Shown: in pieces, positions 34,734 through 43,302 of the stretch
Numbering within the stretch: the stretch's first letter is position 1
Layout: each line of letters starts with the position of its first letter
Position numbers and translations under genes: made by a program
Notes under the pieces: generated by a model
What the model was told of the DNA's origin: nothing
The model's database searches: none
Seen by the model: only the letters and a program-made list of their open reading frames with translations
From: Mycetocola miduiensis
GTDB taxonomy: Bacteria; Actinomycetota; Actinomycetes; Actinomycetales; Microbacteriaceae
Reading direction: 5' to 3'
Length of the DNA: 64,000 nucleotides
Assembly (NCBI RefSeq): GCF_900115155.1
Contig: NZ_FOVM01000003.1
Span: 86,747-150,746 of the forward strand

Positions 34734-36095
34734 TCAGCGGCTTCGGCTGGCAAGCCGGCGCAACGCCGACAGTGGGATGGGCAACCAGTCCGGTCGGTTC
34801 CGTGCCTCGTACACCGCTTCGTACACCGCTTTGTCCATCTCGAATGCGTCCAGCAGTTCCCGGTGGGCTCTGAGGTCGGTGCCGGATTCCTCGATGTAGC
34901 CGCTGAGGAAGGCACGGCGGGAGGCGCTCGTCCACTCGGCGGCGTGCTCGGTGCTGCCGAGCGAACCCGCGACGTAGTCGAAGCTGCGCAGCATTCCGGC
35001 CACGTCGCGAAGGGCGAAGTCTGGCCGGGACCGTTCGAGCATCGGGCGGAGCGGTTCTCCCTCGAAATCGAGGAGGATCCACTGGCCGTCGGCGAGCAGC
35101 ACCTGGCCGAGATGGTAGTCACCGTGGACGCGCTGCAGCGGCGGCCACTCGAGGTCGCCGGCGGCAGCGTATAGGCCGTCGATGACTCCGCGGAGCTCAG
35201 CGATCGCCGGAACTTCGTCGATGGCAACCTGCAGCCGGGACTGCCAGCTGCTGAGCGCCTCTGCGATGTCTTCCACAGAGGCCGGACGCGTCCCGAAAGA
35301 TGCCGCCAGCGTGCGGTGGACCTCAGCGGTGACCGCGCCGAGTGCATGCGCGTCGGCCCTGAAGTCGATGCCCGCCTCACTCGCTCGCAACGCGAACCGC
35401 CAGGCATCCTCAGCGCCGGTCATGAATTCCTGGGCGAAGGCAAGGTGCCCGCGGGCCCGGCCGCCGGGCTGGCCCACGTCGTTCCACTCCCCCTCGACGC
35501 ACCCGATCGAGTGCGGAACGCTGTGCGAACCCGCTGCCGCCAGCGCGGACTGAAGGACAACGTCGGGGTTCTCGCCATGGTGCAGCGCACGGAAAACCTT
35601 GCAGATCACTCGCAGGGGACCGTCCGGCGTGTCGACGCGGTAGATGATCGACGTGTTCGACTGTTCTCCCGTCAGCACGCGTGCGCTGAGAATGGACGTC
35701 ACCTCCAGCTTCCCGAAAGCGCGCCCGGTGGCATCCGCCCCTTCCGACGCCGCCGTGGCGTTGCCGGTGATCATGGTCAGCAGCGACTGGGAATAGGCGG
35801 GATCATGGGGTCCGTCGTAGAGATAGACCGTGTCGTTCCCGCTGGGGTACGTGCCGATCAGCGCCCCATCGGCATCGTCGAGGGGGGATTCCCGTTCGGT
35901 GACCGGCACCTGGTACAGCACCGGCACGGTCGCACTGTGATCCATGATCAGGTGGCTGTGGACCTGGGCGTCGGCGGCGGGTATCTGCCAACTGCCGATC
36001 AGTTCGAGCTCGGGGAGGCGCCCTTTGCTGGCGAACCAGCGTTGGGATCCGAGCCAGGGGGCGATGAGGTCGAGGTGGCTCGTCAGCACAGACAT
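34734..36095 (-). CDS. mak: Maltokinase (Mak/Pep2 type)
   Basis: Phosphorylates maltose to maltose 1-phosphate for the GlgE route to alpha-glucan. The 453-residue protein has the N-terminal cap domain (WLGSQRWFASKGR) and the aminoglycoside-phosphotransferase-like kinase core with VHGDYHLGQVLL (catalytic loop) and LLDFEGEP (metal-binding). Mak is usually next to or fused to treS, but no treS or glgE is in this window. The ATG has TAGTCT 6 bases upstream and no clear ribosome site, so it may be leaderless. It lies 3.6 kb from the glgX-treY-treZ operon. Confidence 0.92.
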   Translation of the reverse strand: MSVLTSHLDLIAPWLGSQRWFASKGRLPELELIGSWQIPAADAQVHSHLIMDHSATVPVLYQVPVTERESPLDDADGALIGTYPSGNDTVYLYDGPHDPAYSQSLLTMITGNATAASEGADATGRAFGKLEVTSILSARVLTGEQSNTSIIYRVDTPDGPLRVICKVFRALHHGENPDVVLQSALAAAGSHSVPHSIGCVEGEWNDVGQPGGRARGHLAFAQEFMTGAEDAWRFALRASEAGIDFRADAHALGAVTAEVHRTLAASFGTRPASVEDIAEALSSWQSRLQVAIDEVPAIAELRGVIDGLYAAAGDLEWPPLQRVHGDYHLGQVLLADGQWILLDFEGEPLRPMLERSRPDFALRDVAGMLRSFDYVAGSLGSTEHAAEWTSASRRAFLSGYIEESGTDLRAHRELLDAFEMDKAVYEAVYEARNRPDWLPIPLSALRRLASRSR

Positions 36096-36159
36096 GTACG
36101 AAGACTATTACGCCATTCAGTCCAGACCCCCGGTCAGGCCCCGGGGTTGACAGCGGCTC

Positions 36160-36942
36160 TCACGCTGTGAGGAACTCCGTGATCTCCCGCGCCATGACCT
36201 CGGGCGCCCAGCCGTGATTGCGCGCATCGATCCGCCGTTGGCTGGCGTTGGGCAGCGCGCCGACGATGGCGTCAGCCGCCGGCGGGAAGATCGGCTGGGT
36301 CTCCTCGCCGAGCAGAACGATCGTGGGAACGGCGATCGACCCCCACTCCCCGGGCAACGTCGCGCCCCGTTCCGCCTTCTCCAGGACGGCCGCGTCGTAG
36401 GCGAGCGTGTGGGCGATCGAGAGCAGCGTGGGCCAGGCCGGGCTGTTTTTCGCCCCCTCGAACCACTGTCGCGGCATGTCACGCATGAAGAAGGCAACCG
36501 CGCCCTCGCGGTCGCCCGCAGCCAGGCGCTCCTCGAGGCCGGCGAGGTTCTCGGAACCGTCACTCTCCAGGTCGAGCGGGGGCTCCCACAGCACAAGCCT
36601 CGTGGCGCCCGGCAGAACCGCAGCGGCCCACAGGCACAGCACAGCGCCCGATGAACTGCCGTACAGAGCCGCCGATCCCCCGGCAACGTCCAGAAGCGCC
36701 CGGATGTCATCCACCTCGCGGTCCACGTCAAATGGCAGCGTGTCCATGCTCTCGCCGCGACCACGACGGTCGAAGGTGATCGCCGTGAAACCATTCTCGG
36801 CCAGCATCCGGGCGACCTCGGCGGTCCCCGTGTCGAATGCGCGGAACTGGTTGGCGCTCCCGACCAGGATGATGGCGGGCCCGTTACCCTCTCGCTGGAA
36901 GGCGATGCGGGTTCCGTCGGCGGAGGTGGAGAATCCGGTCAC
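36160..36942 (-). CDS. Alpha/beta-fold hydrolase
   Basis: A 260-residue hydrolase with the oxyanion strand IILVGSANQF, FDRRGRGES, the nucleophile elbow GSSSG (Ser near 96) and a late DARNHGW His. It belongs to the broad esterase/epoxide hydrolase-like group and its substrate is unknown. GGGAGA precedes the GTG start. It runs in the same direction as mak but 64 bases upstream of it, and mak appears to have its own start signal. Confidence 0.9.
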   Translation of the reverse strand: MTGFSTSADGTRIAFQREGNGPAIILVGSANQFRAFDTGTAEVARMLAENGFTAITFDRRGRGESMDTLPFDVDREVDDIRALLDVAGGSAALYGSSSGAVLCLWAAAVLPGATRLVLWEPPLDLESDGSENLAGLEERLAAGDREGAVAFFMRDMPRQWFEGAKNSPAWPTLLSIAHTLAYDAAVLEKAERGATLPGEWGSIAVPTIVLLGEETQPIFPPAADAIVGALPNASQRRIDARNHGWAPEVMAREITEFLTA

Positions 36943-36997
36943 GATTCTCCCGGTGGTAGCGGTGACAGGCGTTCAGACTGGCACGATCGATGCGCGG

Positions 36998-37882
36998 TCA
37001 CAATGCCCCGGCGTCGCGGTTTCGGCGAGCGCGTCGCTCACAGTAGACGTACAGAAGCACATACGCCACGGGTGCCAGTACCAGGGTTGCGACGACCGGC
37101 AGGGTCACGAGGTTCTCCCACAGGAGCTGCTCACGGCAGAGGATGAGGGCAAGGTTGAGGAAGATCAGGCTGACCAACTGCGCCTGGAACACCCAGCGGA
37201 ACGCGCTCCACCGCGAGTCGAGCAGCAACCAGAGGTGCACGGTACCGGGAAGGGTCAGTACGGTCCCGATTACCCGTGCCGTCAACGGCGTGACGTCCCA
37301 GGCCCACGAGCCGACGGCAACCGTCGGAACGATGAACAGGACGAGTCCGGTCACCAGCGCCGCCACTCCGAAGAGGGCGAGAAGAATTCGCGCAGGCCAG
37401 GGGATCGTCGTGTCGATGGCATCCGGTCTGCCTCTGTCCGCCCGCCAGTTGACGATCAAGACAGCCAGCAGAAGGATCGGTGTGACCAGATAGAGCGTCG
37501 CCCACGTGATGAACGAGATATGGCCGAAATGAAACCGATCCCAGTGCAGCACCGTGGCAACGGCGAGGAGCGTCGCGAAGAGCAGAGCCCCGGGGAATCC
37601 GTGTCTTACCCGGTGCCAGCGATCCTGTCGAAGAACCTGGACGAAGAACCAGATGCCGCCGGCATACGCGGAGGCCAGAACCATGGCGGTGAGCGGCGGC
37701 TGGATCGTCCACGCGAACAGTTGCTCGGTGTCGCCCGGGAAGAAATAGAGCAGGAGAACCGCGGCCGTGAGGAACGGCAGCACGAAGACGGACACCGCCT
37801 TGGTGAGCGGTCGGATGCCGTCATCACCGCGCGCCGGTGGTGTGCCCGGAGGCCGCGATGGGGAGGTCCCGCGCTCCGCCAT
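36998..37882 (-). CDS. Multispanning membrane protein coupled to the STAND ATPase genes
   Basis: A 294-residue protein with about seven or eight hydrophobic segments (for example AVSVFVLPFLTAAVLLLYF and LLALFGVAALVTGLVLFIV) and a basic C-terminus (CERRARRNR). I do not recognise its family. Its ATG shares a base with the stop of the STAND gene upstream (TGATG), so it is translated with it. The context suggests a membrane partner or effector of the STAND proteins; there is no direct evidence for that in the sequence itself. Confidence 0.8.
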   Translation of the reverse strand: MAERGTSPSRPPGTPPARGDDGIRPLTKAVSVFVLPFLTAAVLLLYFFPGDTEQLFAWTIQPPLTAMVLASAYAGGIWFFVQVLRQDRWHRVRHGFPGALLFATLLAVATVLHWDRFHFGHISFITWATLYLVTPILLLAVLIVNWRADRGRPDAIDTTIPWPARILLALFGVAALVTGLVLFIVPTVAVGSWAWDVTPLTARVIGTVLTLPGTVHLWLLLDSRWSAFRWVFQAQLVSLIFLNLALILCREQLLWENLVTLPVVATLVLAPVAYVLLYVYCERRARRNRDAGAL

Positions 37883-40512
37883 CAGTAAAGACTCCGTTCC
37901 GGTGTATTCGTGACAGGCAGGCGCAACGCCTCTTCCGCCGCCGCCCGTGCCGAGAGCGTCCGCCCCGCCGCCCGGGCCTGCTCGAACAGGGGTGCTCCCT
38001 CGCTAGCGAGGATCTGCGCCACCCACTGCTGGTGGAACGAGAACGACGGCGCGTTGTAGAGGCCGCTCTGCTCCCGCAGCCGTTCCGCTGCTCCGAGCAG
38101 TCGACCGGCGCGCTCAACGTCGCCGCTTGACGCTGACGTCGCGACCATGCCTTCGAGGCCGTAAGCGATGCCCTCGTCGTGGGAGGCATGGAGTGACAGG
38201 CTCAGGCTCTCATCGAATGATTCCTGCGCGGCTGGTAGCGCACCGAGCAGAAGTTGTGCCCAACCCAGGTGGTGCAAGGCGATCGCCTCACTGAGTTCGT
38301 CCCGCAGCGTTCGAGCGAGTGTCAGGCTGTTGTGAAATCGTTCGAGAGCGCCCTGAACGTTCTGTTGCAACAGGGCGACCCGCCCAAGGGTGACGAGCGC
38401 CATCGCCTCGCCCCAGGTGTCGTCCGCCTGCCGGAAGATCTCCAGGCTGGACTCGAGGTGCTCGGCAGCCCCGATAGGGTCAGGTTCCCGCGCGGCCAGA
38501 AGCGCCAGAGCGAGGGAGATCCGGGTCAGCGCCTCACCGGGAGGGTCACCGGCCCGCCGGAACAGGTCAGCACTTTCGAGGAGGCCCGGCAGCACCTGTC
38601 CGTCCGGGTCCTGCCAAAAGGTGATGGCGTACGTCCAGTAGAGGGCGACAGCCCGGCTCAGGTCGGCAAGGGGCACCCCGGAAGCGAGAAGCGATTCCAT
38701 CCATCCGCGCACCTCCCCGTGGTGACCGCCGACCCACCAGAAAATGTACAGCGCCCACGTGAATTGGGCTGCACGATCCCCGTCTTCCAGCTCAAGAAAA
38801 TATTGCTCGGCGGCACGGATATTGGCCCAGTCGTCGGTAAGCCTCATCATCCACTCCCGCTGCTTCGGACCTTCGAGCTCGGCCTCCGCCTGGACGCCGA
38901 GCTCGAGGAAGTACCGGGCATGCCGCTCCCGGAGCTCAGCGAGGGTACCGGACGATTGCAGCTGCTCGATGGCATACGCGCGAACCGTGGCGAGCACCCA
39001 GAAGTACGAACGACTCCCCCGATCCTGCTGCCGCACGAGACTGTTGTCGACGAGCGCTCCGAGAATGCCGAGCGTGTCTGACCGCCCCGCCGGGTCCCAG
39101 ATCGCTTCGATCGCCTCCAGGGAGAATCCGCCATCAAAGACCCCGATCGCGGCGAGGAGCTCTTTCTCGTCCTCCCCGAGCATCTGTGTACTCCACTCGA
39201 TCGTCCGGCGCAGCGTCTGTTGCCGTGCAGGGAGATCACGAGCGCCGCCACCGAGGAAGGGCAGCAGGCGGTCGAGCCGTTCGAGTATCGCCGCGGGCGA
39301 CAGGACCCGGATCTTCGCCGCCGCGAGTTCCAGCGCGAGAGGTACCCCGTCGAGCGCGGTGCAGATGCCGACGACGGCCGCCACGTTGGCCGGTGTCACC
39401 TCGAAGTCGGGCTTCACCGCGTGCGCACGCTCGAGAAAGAGTGTGACGGCCGGAACTCGCACCACGTTCTCCGGTGCCATCCCCGCACCGGCAGGCGGGA
39501 GCGCAAGCGGCCCTACGGGGAAGCTGTGCTCAACCGACACGCGAAGGAGGATTCGGCTGGTGACGACGAGGGTCAGGCCGGGGGCGGCCGTCAAAAGCTG
39601 TACCAGCGTTGTCGCGCCCTCGACGATCTGCTCGAAGTTGTCGAGGATGAGCAGCATGCGGCGAGCGCGCAAAGCTATCGTCAGCTTCTCCATCAGCGGA
39701 GTGTCCCCGATGTCACGGACTCCGAGTGCCCGGGCGAGAGTGCTCGGGATCAGCGCGGGGTCATGCACCGCTGAGAAGTCGACGAAGCGCACGCCGCCGT
39801 CGAAGGCGTCGCGAACCCGGGCGGCGGCCGCGATCGCCAGCCGGCTTTTCCCGATGCCTCCCGGACCGGTGAGGGTGAGCAACCGAACAGTCCCGCCCCG
39901 CAGCATCCCGTCCAGGGAATGGAGTTCCATCTCGCGGCCGATCAGCTCCGTGAGAGGCGCAGGAAGGATCACGGCGTCATCAGAGTCGACGACGGCCGAT
40001 GCGGCGGGGGGCGGGACAGCAAGAGGTTCGACCCGGCTTTGGTCGAACCGCTCGGCCAGAAGGATGGCGAGGTCGGCCTCGAGGAGCCCCCGCAGCTCAC
40101 GCGGGTCCGAGAAATACTTGAAAGACGCGGAGTCGTCCGAACGGATGCGGTCGAGCAGCTCGGTGAGGCGGGGTTCACGCGACGTCGACTCACGGATGTA
40201 GATCAGCTTAGGCATCGCCGGAGACGACAGCAGGTATTCGTCTGCCAGCCCTGATACCTCCTCACCCGGCGCAACCCAGCCGTACCGGTCTCCGTACAAA
40301 CCGACGAAGACGTCGCTTTGCTCAAGGTACGACCGATACAGCTCGCGGGGAGGATGCGGCCGTGCGCCGAGCTCGAACATCACCGGCGCCAGGTGCAATC
40401 GCTCGATGGCGGTGCGCGCTGCCTTGCGTTCAGGCGCGAGTTCCTTGAGCGTCGAACTGACGAAAACGCGCAGACGCTGGTCGGGGGTTCGAATCGCTCG
40501 TGAGGGATTCAT
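37882..40512 (-). CDS. STAND ATPase with N-terminal DUF4062 domain (copy 1)
   Basis: An 876-residue protein in three parts: a DUF4062 domain (about 14-155; LRVFVSST, FVGLYGDRYGW, PKLIYI), an NB-ARC/AAA-type ATPase (Walker A GPGGIGKS at 216-223, Walker B MLLILDNFEQI near 290, then GVPLALELAAAKI), and a C-terminal TPR-like repeat region (about 550-850). The ATPase resembles the COG3903/AfsR group but no DNA-binding domain is present. Proteins of this design are prokaryotic NLR-like switches; DUF4062 also caps eukaryotic NWD1/NPHP3-type STAND proteins. The ATG at 40512 aligns with the start of its paralogue 79 bases upstream. No clear ribosome site. Confidence 0.88.
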   Translation of the reverse strand: MNPSRAIRTPDQRLRVFVSSTLKELAPERKAARTAIERLHLAPVMFELGARPHPPRELYRSYLEQSDVFVGLYGDRYGWVAPGEEVSGLADEYLLSSPAMPKLIYIRESTSREPRLTELLDRIRSDDSASFKYFSDPRELRGLLEADLAILLAERFDQSRVEPLAVPPPAASAVVDSDDAVILPAPLTELIGREMELHSLDGMLRGGTVRLLTLTGPGGIGKSRLAIAAAARVRDAFDGGVRFVDFSAVHDPALIPSTLARALGVRDIGDTPLMEKLTIALRARRMLLILDNFEQIVEGATTLVQLLTAAPGLTLVVTSRILLRVSVEHSFPVGPLALPPAGAGMAPENVVRVPAVTLFLERAHAVKPDFEVTPANVAAVVGICTALDGVPLALELAAAKIRVLSPAAILERLDRLLPFLGGGARDLPARQQTLRRTIEWSTQMLGEDEKELLAAIGVFDGGFSLEAIEAIWDPAGRSDTLGILGALVDNSLVRQQDRGSRSYFWVLATVRAYAIEQLQSSGTLAELRERHARYFLELGVQAEAELEGPKQREWMMRLTDDWANIRAAEQYFLELEDGDRAAQFTWALYIFWWVGGHHGEVRGWMESLLASGVPLADLSRAVALYWTYAITFWQDPDGQVLPGLLESADLFRRAGDPPGEALTRISLALALLAAREPDPIGAAEHLESSLEIFRQADDTWGEAMALVTLGRVALLQQNVQGALERFHNSLTLARTLRDELSEAIALHHLGWAQLLLGALPAAQESFDESLSLSLHASHDEGIAYGLEGMVATSASSGDVERAGRLLGAAERLREQSGLYNAPSFSFHQQWVAQILASEGAPLFEQARAAGRTLSARAAAEEALRLPVTNTPERSLY

Positions 40513-40591
40513 GCGCAAATTCTCGGTCGATCCGCTCGCCGCGTCCACCCCTCGTGCACTGAACCCGGCAGCGCATCTCCGCCTGGAGTCG

Positions 40592-43183
40592 CTAGAGAGC
40601 CAGGCCCAGGGCCTCCTCTGCCGCTTCTCTCGGCGAGAGCGATCGACCCGCTGCCCGGGCCGCCTCGAACGTCGCGGCGGAATCGCCGGCGAGGATGGGC
40701 GAGATCCACGCGGGGACGAAGGACATCGCCGGTGCACTGTAGAGACCGCTCTGTTCCCTCAGCCGTTCGGCGGCTCCAAGCAGGCGACCAGCGCTCCTCA
40801 CATTCCCACGGGAGGCTGAGATCGCAACAATGCCCTCTAGGCCATGGGCGTTGCCCTCGTCGTGGCCGACGAGGAGCGACAGAGTGAGGCTCTCGTTGAA
40901 TGACGCCTGTGCCTCACGAATCGCTCCGAGCAGAAGTTGCGCCCAGCCGAGATGATGCAAGACGATCATTTCGGTCAGTTGATCTCCCTGCGCCCTGGCA
41001 AGGGTCAGGCTCGTCTGGAACCGGGCCAGCGCGTCATCGACGTCGTGGTGCAACAGTGCGACGTGCCCGAGGGTGACGAGGGCCATCACCTCCCCCCGCA
41101 CGTTCCCCGCACTGCGAAAGAGCGTCAGGCTGGATTCAAGCTGCTCCCTGGTCGCGGTCGGGTCAGGTTCGGGCGTTATGAACAAGGCGAGGGCGAGGGA
41201 GAGGCGCGTCAGGGCCTCGCCCGACCGATCACCCGCGCGGTTGAACAGCTCAGCGCTGCGGCGAAGGCCAGGCACCACCTGCCCGTCGGGATCCTGCCAG
41301 TAGGTGATCGCGTATCTGAAATAGAGGGCGATCGCCCGGCTTCGTTCCGTCAGCGGCGCCCCGGCGGCGAGCACCGCCTCCATCCACCTGCGCACCTCCC
41401 CCAGATGCCCACCCACCCACCAGAACAGGTACAGCGACCATGCGAAGGCGGCGGCACGATCCCAGTCCTCCTTCTCGAGAAGGTATCGCCCGGCAGCACG
41501 GAGATTGTCAGAGTCGTCGCCGAGCCTCGCCATCCACTCCTGCTGTGACGGGCCGACAAGCCCGGCGTCAGCCTCCAGACCGACCGTGATGAAGTAACGG
41601 GCGTGACGTTCCCGAAGCGTGGCGAGACCCCCGGCCGACTCGAGCTGCTCGAGCGCGTACGCGCGAACCGTCGCCAGCACGGCGAAATAGGACCGTTCGC
41701 CTCTGTCCTGCTGCCGAACGAGGCTGCTGTCGACGAGCGAGCCCAGGGCGCTGAGGGTGTCAGCGCGAGAGTCCGGATCCCAGACTGATTCGATCGCCTC
41801 AAACGAGAACCCGCCTTCGAATACGCCGATCGCGGCGAGCAGGTCCTTCTCGTCCGCACCGAGCATCTGCGTGCTCCAGTCGATCGTCCGACGAAGCGTC
41901 TGCTGGCGGGCCGGAAGGTCACGAGGCCCGCCGCCCAGAAACGGCAGCAGGTGGTCGAGCCTGGAGAGGATCGATGCGGGCGTCAGCATACGGATCTTCG
42001 CCGCCGCCAGTTCGATGGCGAGCGGCACGCCGTCCAGTGCCGCGCAGATCCCGACGATGGCGTGAACGTTTGCGGCGGTGAGCTCGAAGTCGGGCTTCAC
42101 GGCGCGTGCACGCTCGAGAAAGAGTGCCACGGCGGGGATGCCGGCCACCGTGCCTGGATCGGCCCGCGTCCTTACTGCCGGCAGTTCGAGGGGCCCTACC
42201 GGGTAGCTGTGCTCGCCCGACAGCCGCAGCAGGCTCCGACTCGTGACCAGAAGGCTGACGTCGGGGGCATTGGCGAGAAGGTCAGCCAGCGCAGGCGCCG
42301 CGCCCACGATCTGCTCGAAGTTGTCAAGCAGGAGCAGCATCCGGCGATCGCGGAGCGCCACCGCGAGCTTCTCCTCGACCGGAGTATCTCCTGTGTCACG
42401 AATGCCCAGGGCCTGGGCGATCGTCACCGGCACGAGTGACGGGTCGCGCACCGATGAGAAATCGACGAAGAGCGTCCCGTCGGGGAAGACACCGCCCATG
42501 CGTCCAGCCACTGCGATGGCCAGTCGTGTCTTGCCGATGCCGCCGGGACCGGTGAGGGTCAGAAGCCGGGTCGGCGCGTCCGTCAGCATCCGTTCGATGA
42601 TGTCCAGCTCGTGTTCGCGGCCGACCAGTCCGGTAGGCGGCACCGGCAACCGTTTGTCACCGACCAGAGTCATGGTCTCCGGTCGCCCCTCGGCGGGACC
42701 AGGCGCGCCCACGTCGAACCGCTCGGCGAGGAGCGTCGCCAGGTCCGCTTCGAGGAAGGCCTCCAGTTCGGGAGGTTCCGCGAAGTACTTGAAGGACGCG
42801 GCATCGTCCGACCGGATGCGATCGAGCAACTCGGTGAGGCGGGACTCCCTCGAATCCGACTCGCGGATGTAAATGAGCTTGGGCATCGACGACGGTGACA
42901 GCAGGTATTCGTCGGCAAGGCCCGACACCTCTTCACCCGGTGCCACCCAGCCGTATCGGTCCCCGTAGAGGCCGACGAAAATGTCGCTCTGGGCCAGGTA
43001 CGAGCGATAGAGGTCGCGGGGAGGGTGCGGGCGTGCCCCCAGCTCGAACATCACCGGCGCGAGGTGCAGGCGCTCGATTGCGGTGCGCGCCGCGTGGCGT
43101 TCCGGCGCCAACTCCTTGAGCGTCGAACTGACGAAAACGCGCAGGCGCTGATCGGGTGTGCGAATCGTCCGCGAGGGATTCAT
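40592..43183 (-). CDS. STAND ATPase with N-terminal DUF4062 domain (copy 2)
   Basis: An 863-residue paralogue of the next gene with the same order: DUF4062 (about 14-155), linker, ATPase with Walker A GPGGIGKT at 212-219, and C-terminal TPR-like repeats ending AAEEALGLAL. About nine in ten residues of the DUF4062 part match copy 1, while the linker (about 156-185) is unrelated and the rest is moderately diverged. It is thus an older tandem duplication with constraint on the N-terminal domain. Its start matches copy 1 (MNPSR), which supports both start calls. It is first in the likely three-gene unit and divergent from the receiver/TrxR-like gene. Confidence 0.88.
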   Translation of the reverse strand: MNPSRTIRTPDQRLRVFVSSTLKELAPERHAARTAIERLHLAPVMFELGARPHPPRDLYRSYLAQSDIFVGLYGDRYGWVAPGEEVSGLADEYLLSPSSMPKLIYIRESDSRESRLTELLDRIRSDDAASFKYFAEPPELEAFLEADLATLLAERFDVGAPGPAEGRPETMTLVGDKRLPVPPTGLVGREHELDIIERMLTDAPTRLLTLTGPGGIGKTRLAIAVAGRMGGVFPDGTLFVDFSSVRDPSLVPVTIAQALGIRDTGDTPVEEKLAVALRDRRMLLLLDNFEQIVGAAPALADLLANAPDVSLLVTSRSLLRLSGEHSYPVGPLELPAVRTRADPGTVAGIPAVALFLERARAVKPDFELTAANVHAIVGICAALDGVPLAIELAAAKIRMLTPASILSRLDHLLPFLGGGPRDLPARQQTLRRTIDWSTQMLGADEKDLLAAIGVFEGGFSFEAIESVWDPDSRADTLSALGSLVDSSLVRQQDRGERSYFAVLATVRAYALEQLESAGGLATLRERHARYFITVGLEADAGLVGPSQQEWMARLGDDSDNLRAAGRYLLEKEDWDRAAAFAWSLYLFWWVGGHLGEVRRWMEAVLAAGAPLTERSRAIALYFRYAITYWQDPDGQVVPGLRRSAELFNRAGDRSGEALTRLSLALALFITPEPDPTATREQLESSLTLFRSAGNVRGEVMALVTLGHVALLHHDVDDALARFQTSLTLARAQGDQLTEMIVLHHLGWAQLLLGAIREAQASFNESLTLSLLVGHDEGNAHGLEGIVAISASRGNVRSAGRLLGAAERLREQSGLYSAPAMSFVPAWISPILAGDSAATFEAARAAGRSLSPREAAEEALGLAL

Positions 43184-43302
43184 GACTGGGATTCTGAAAC
43201 GCGGCTCCCGGGTCCGTCCACCCCTCCGCGACGAAACCGGTGGTGCGCGTGCGTGGCCCGGAGTACTCTTGCCGCAGAATTCCGGCAGTCGGAGGAGGAG
43301 AC

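Noticed and set aside
40480-40505. tRNA T-loop-like GGTTCGAATC
   Set aside because: It lies inside the STAND coding sequence, and no acceptor or anticodon stems can be formed around it; no tRNA was found in the window.
37882-43183. STAND genes as LuxR/SARP transcription factors
   Set aside because: The ATPase and repeat regions resemble AfsR/MalT-type proteins, but the N-terminus is DUF4062 and no helix-turn-helix is present at either end.
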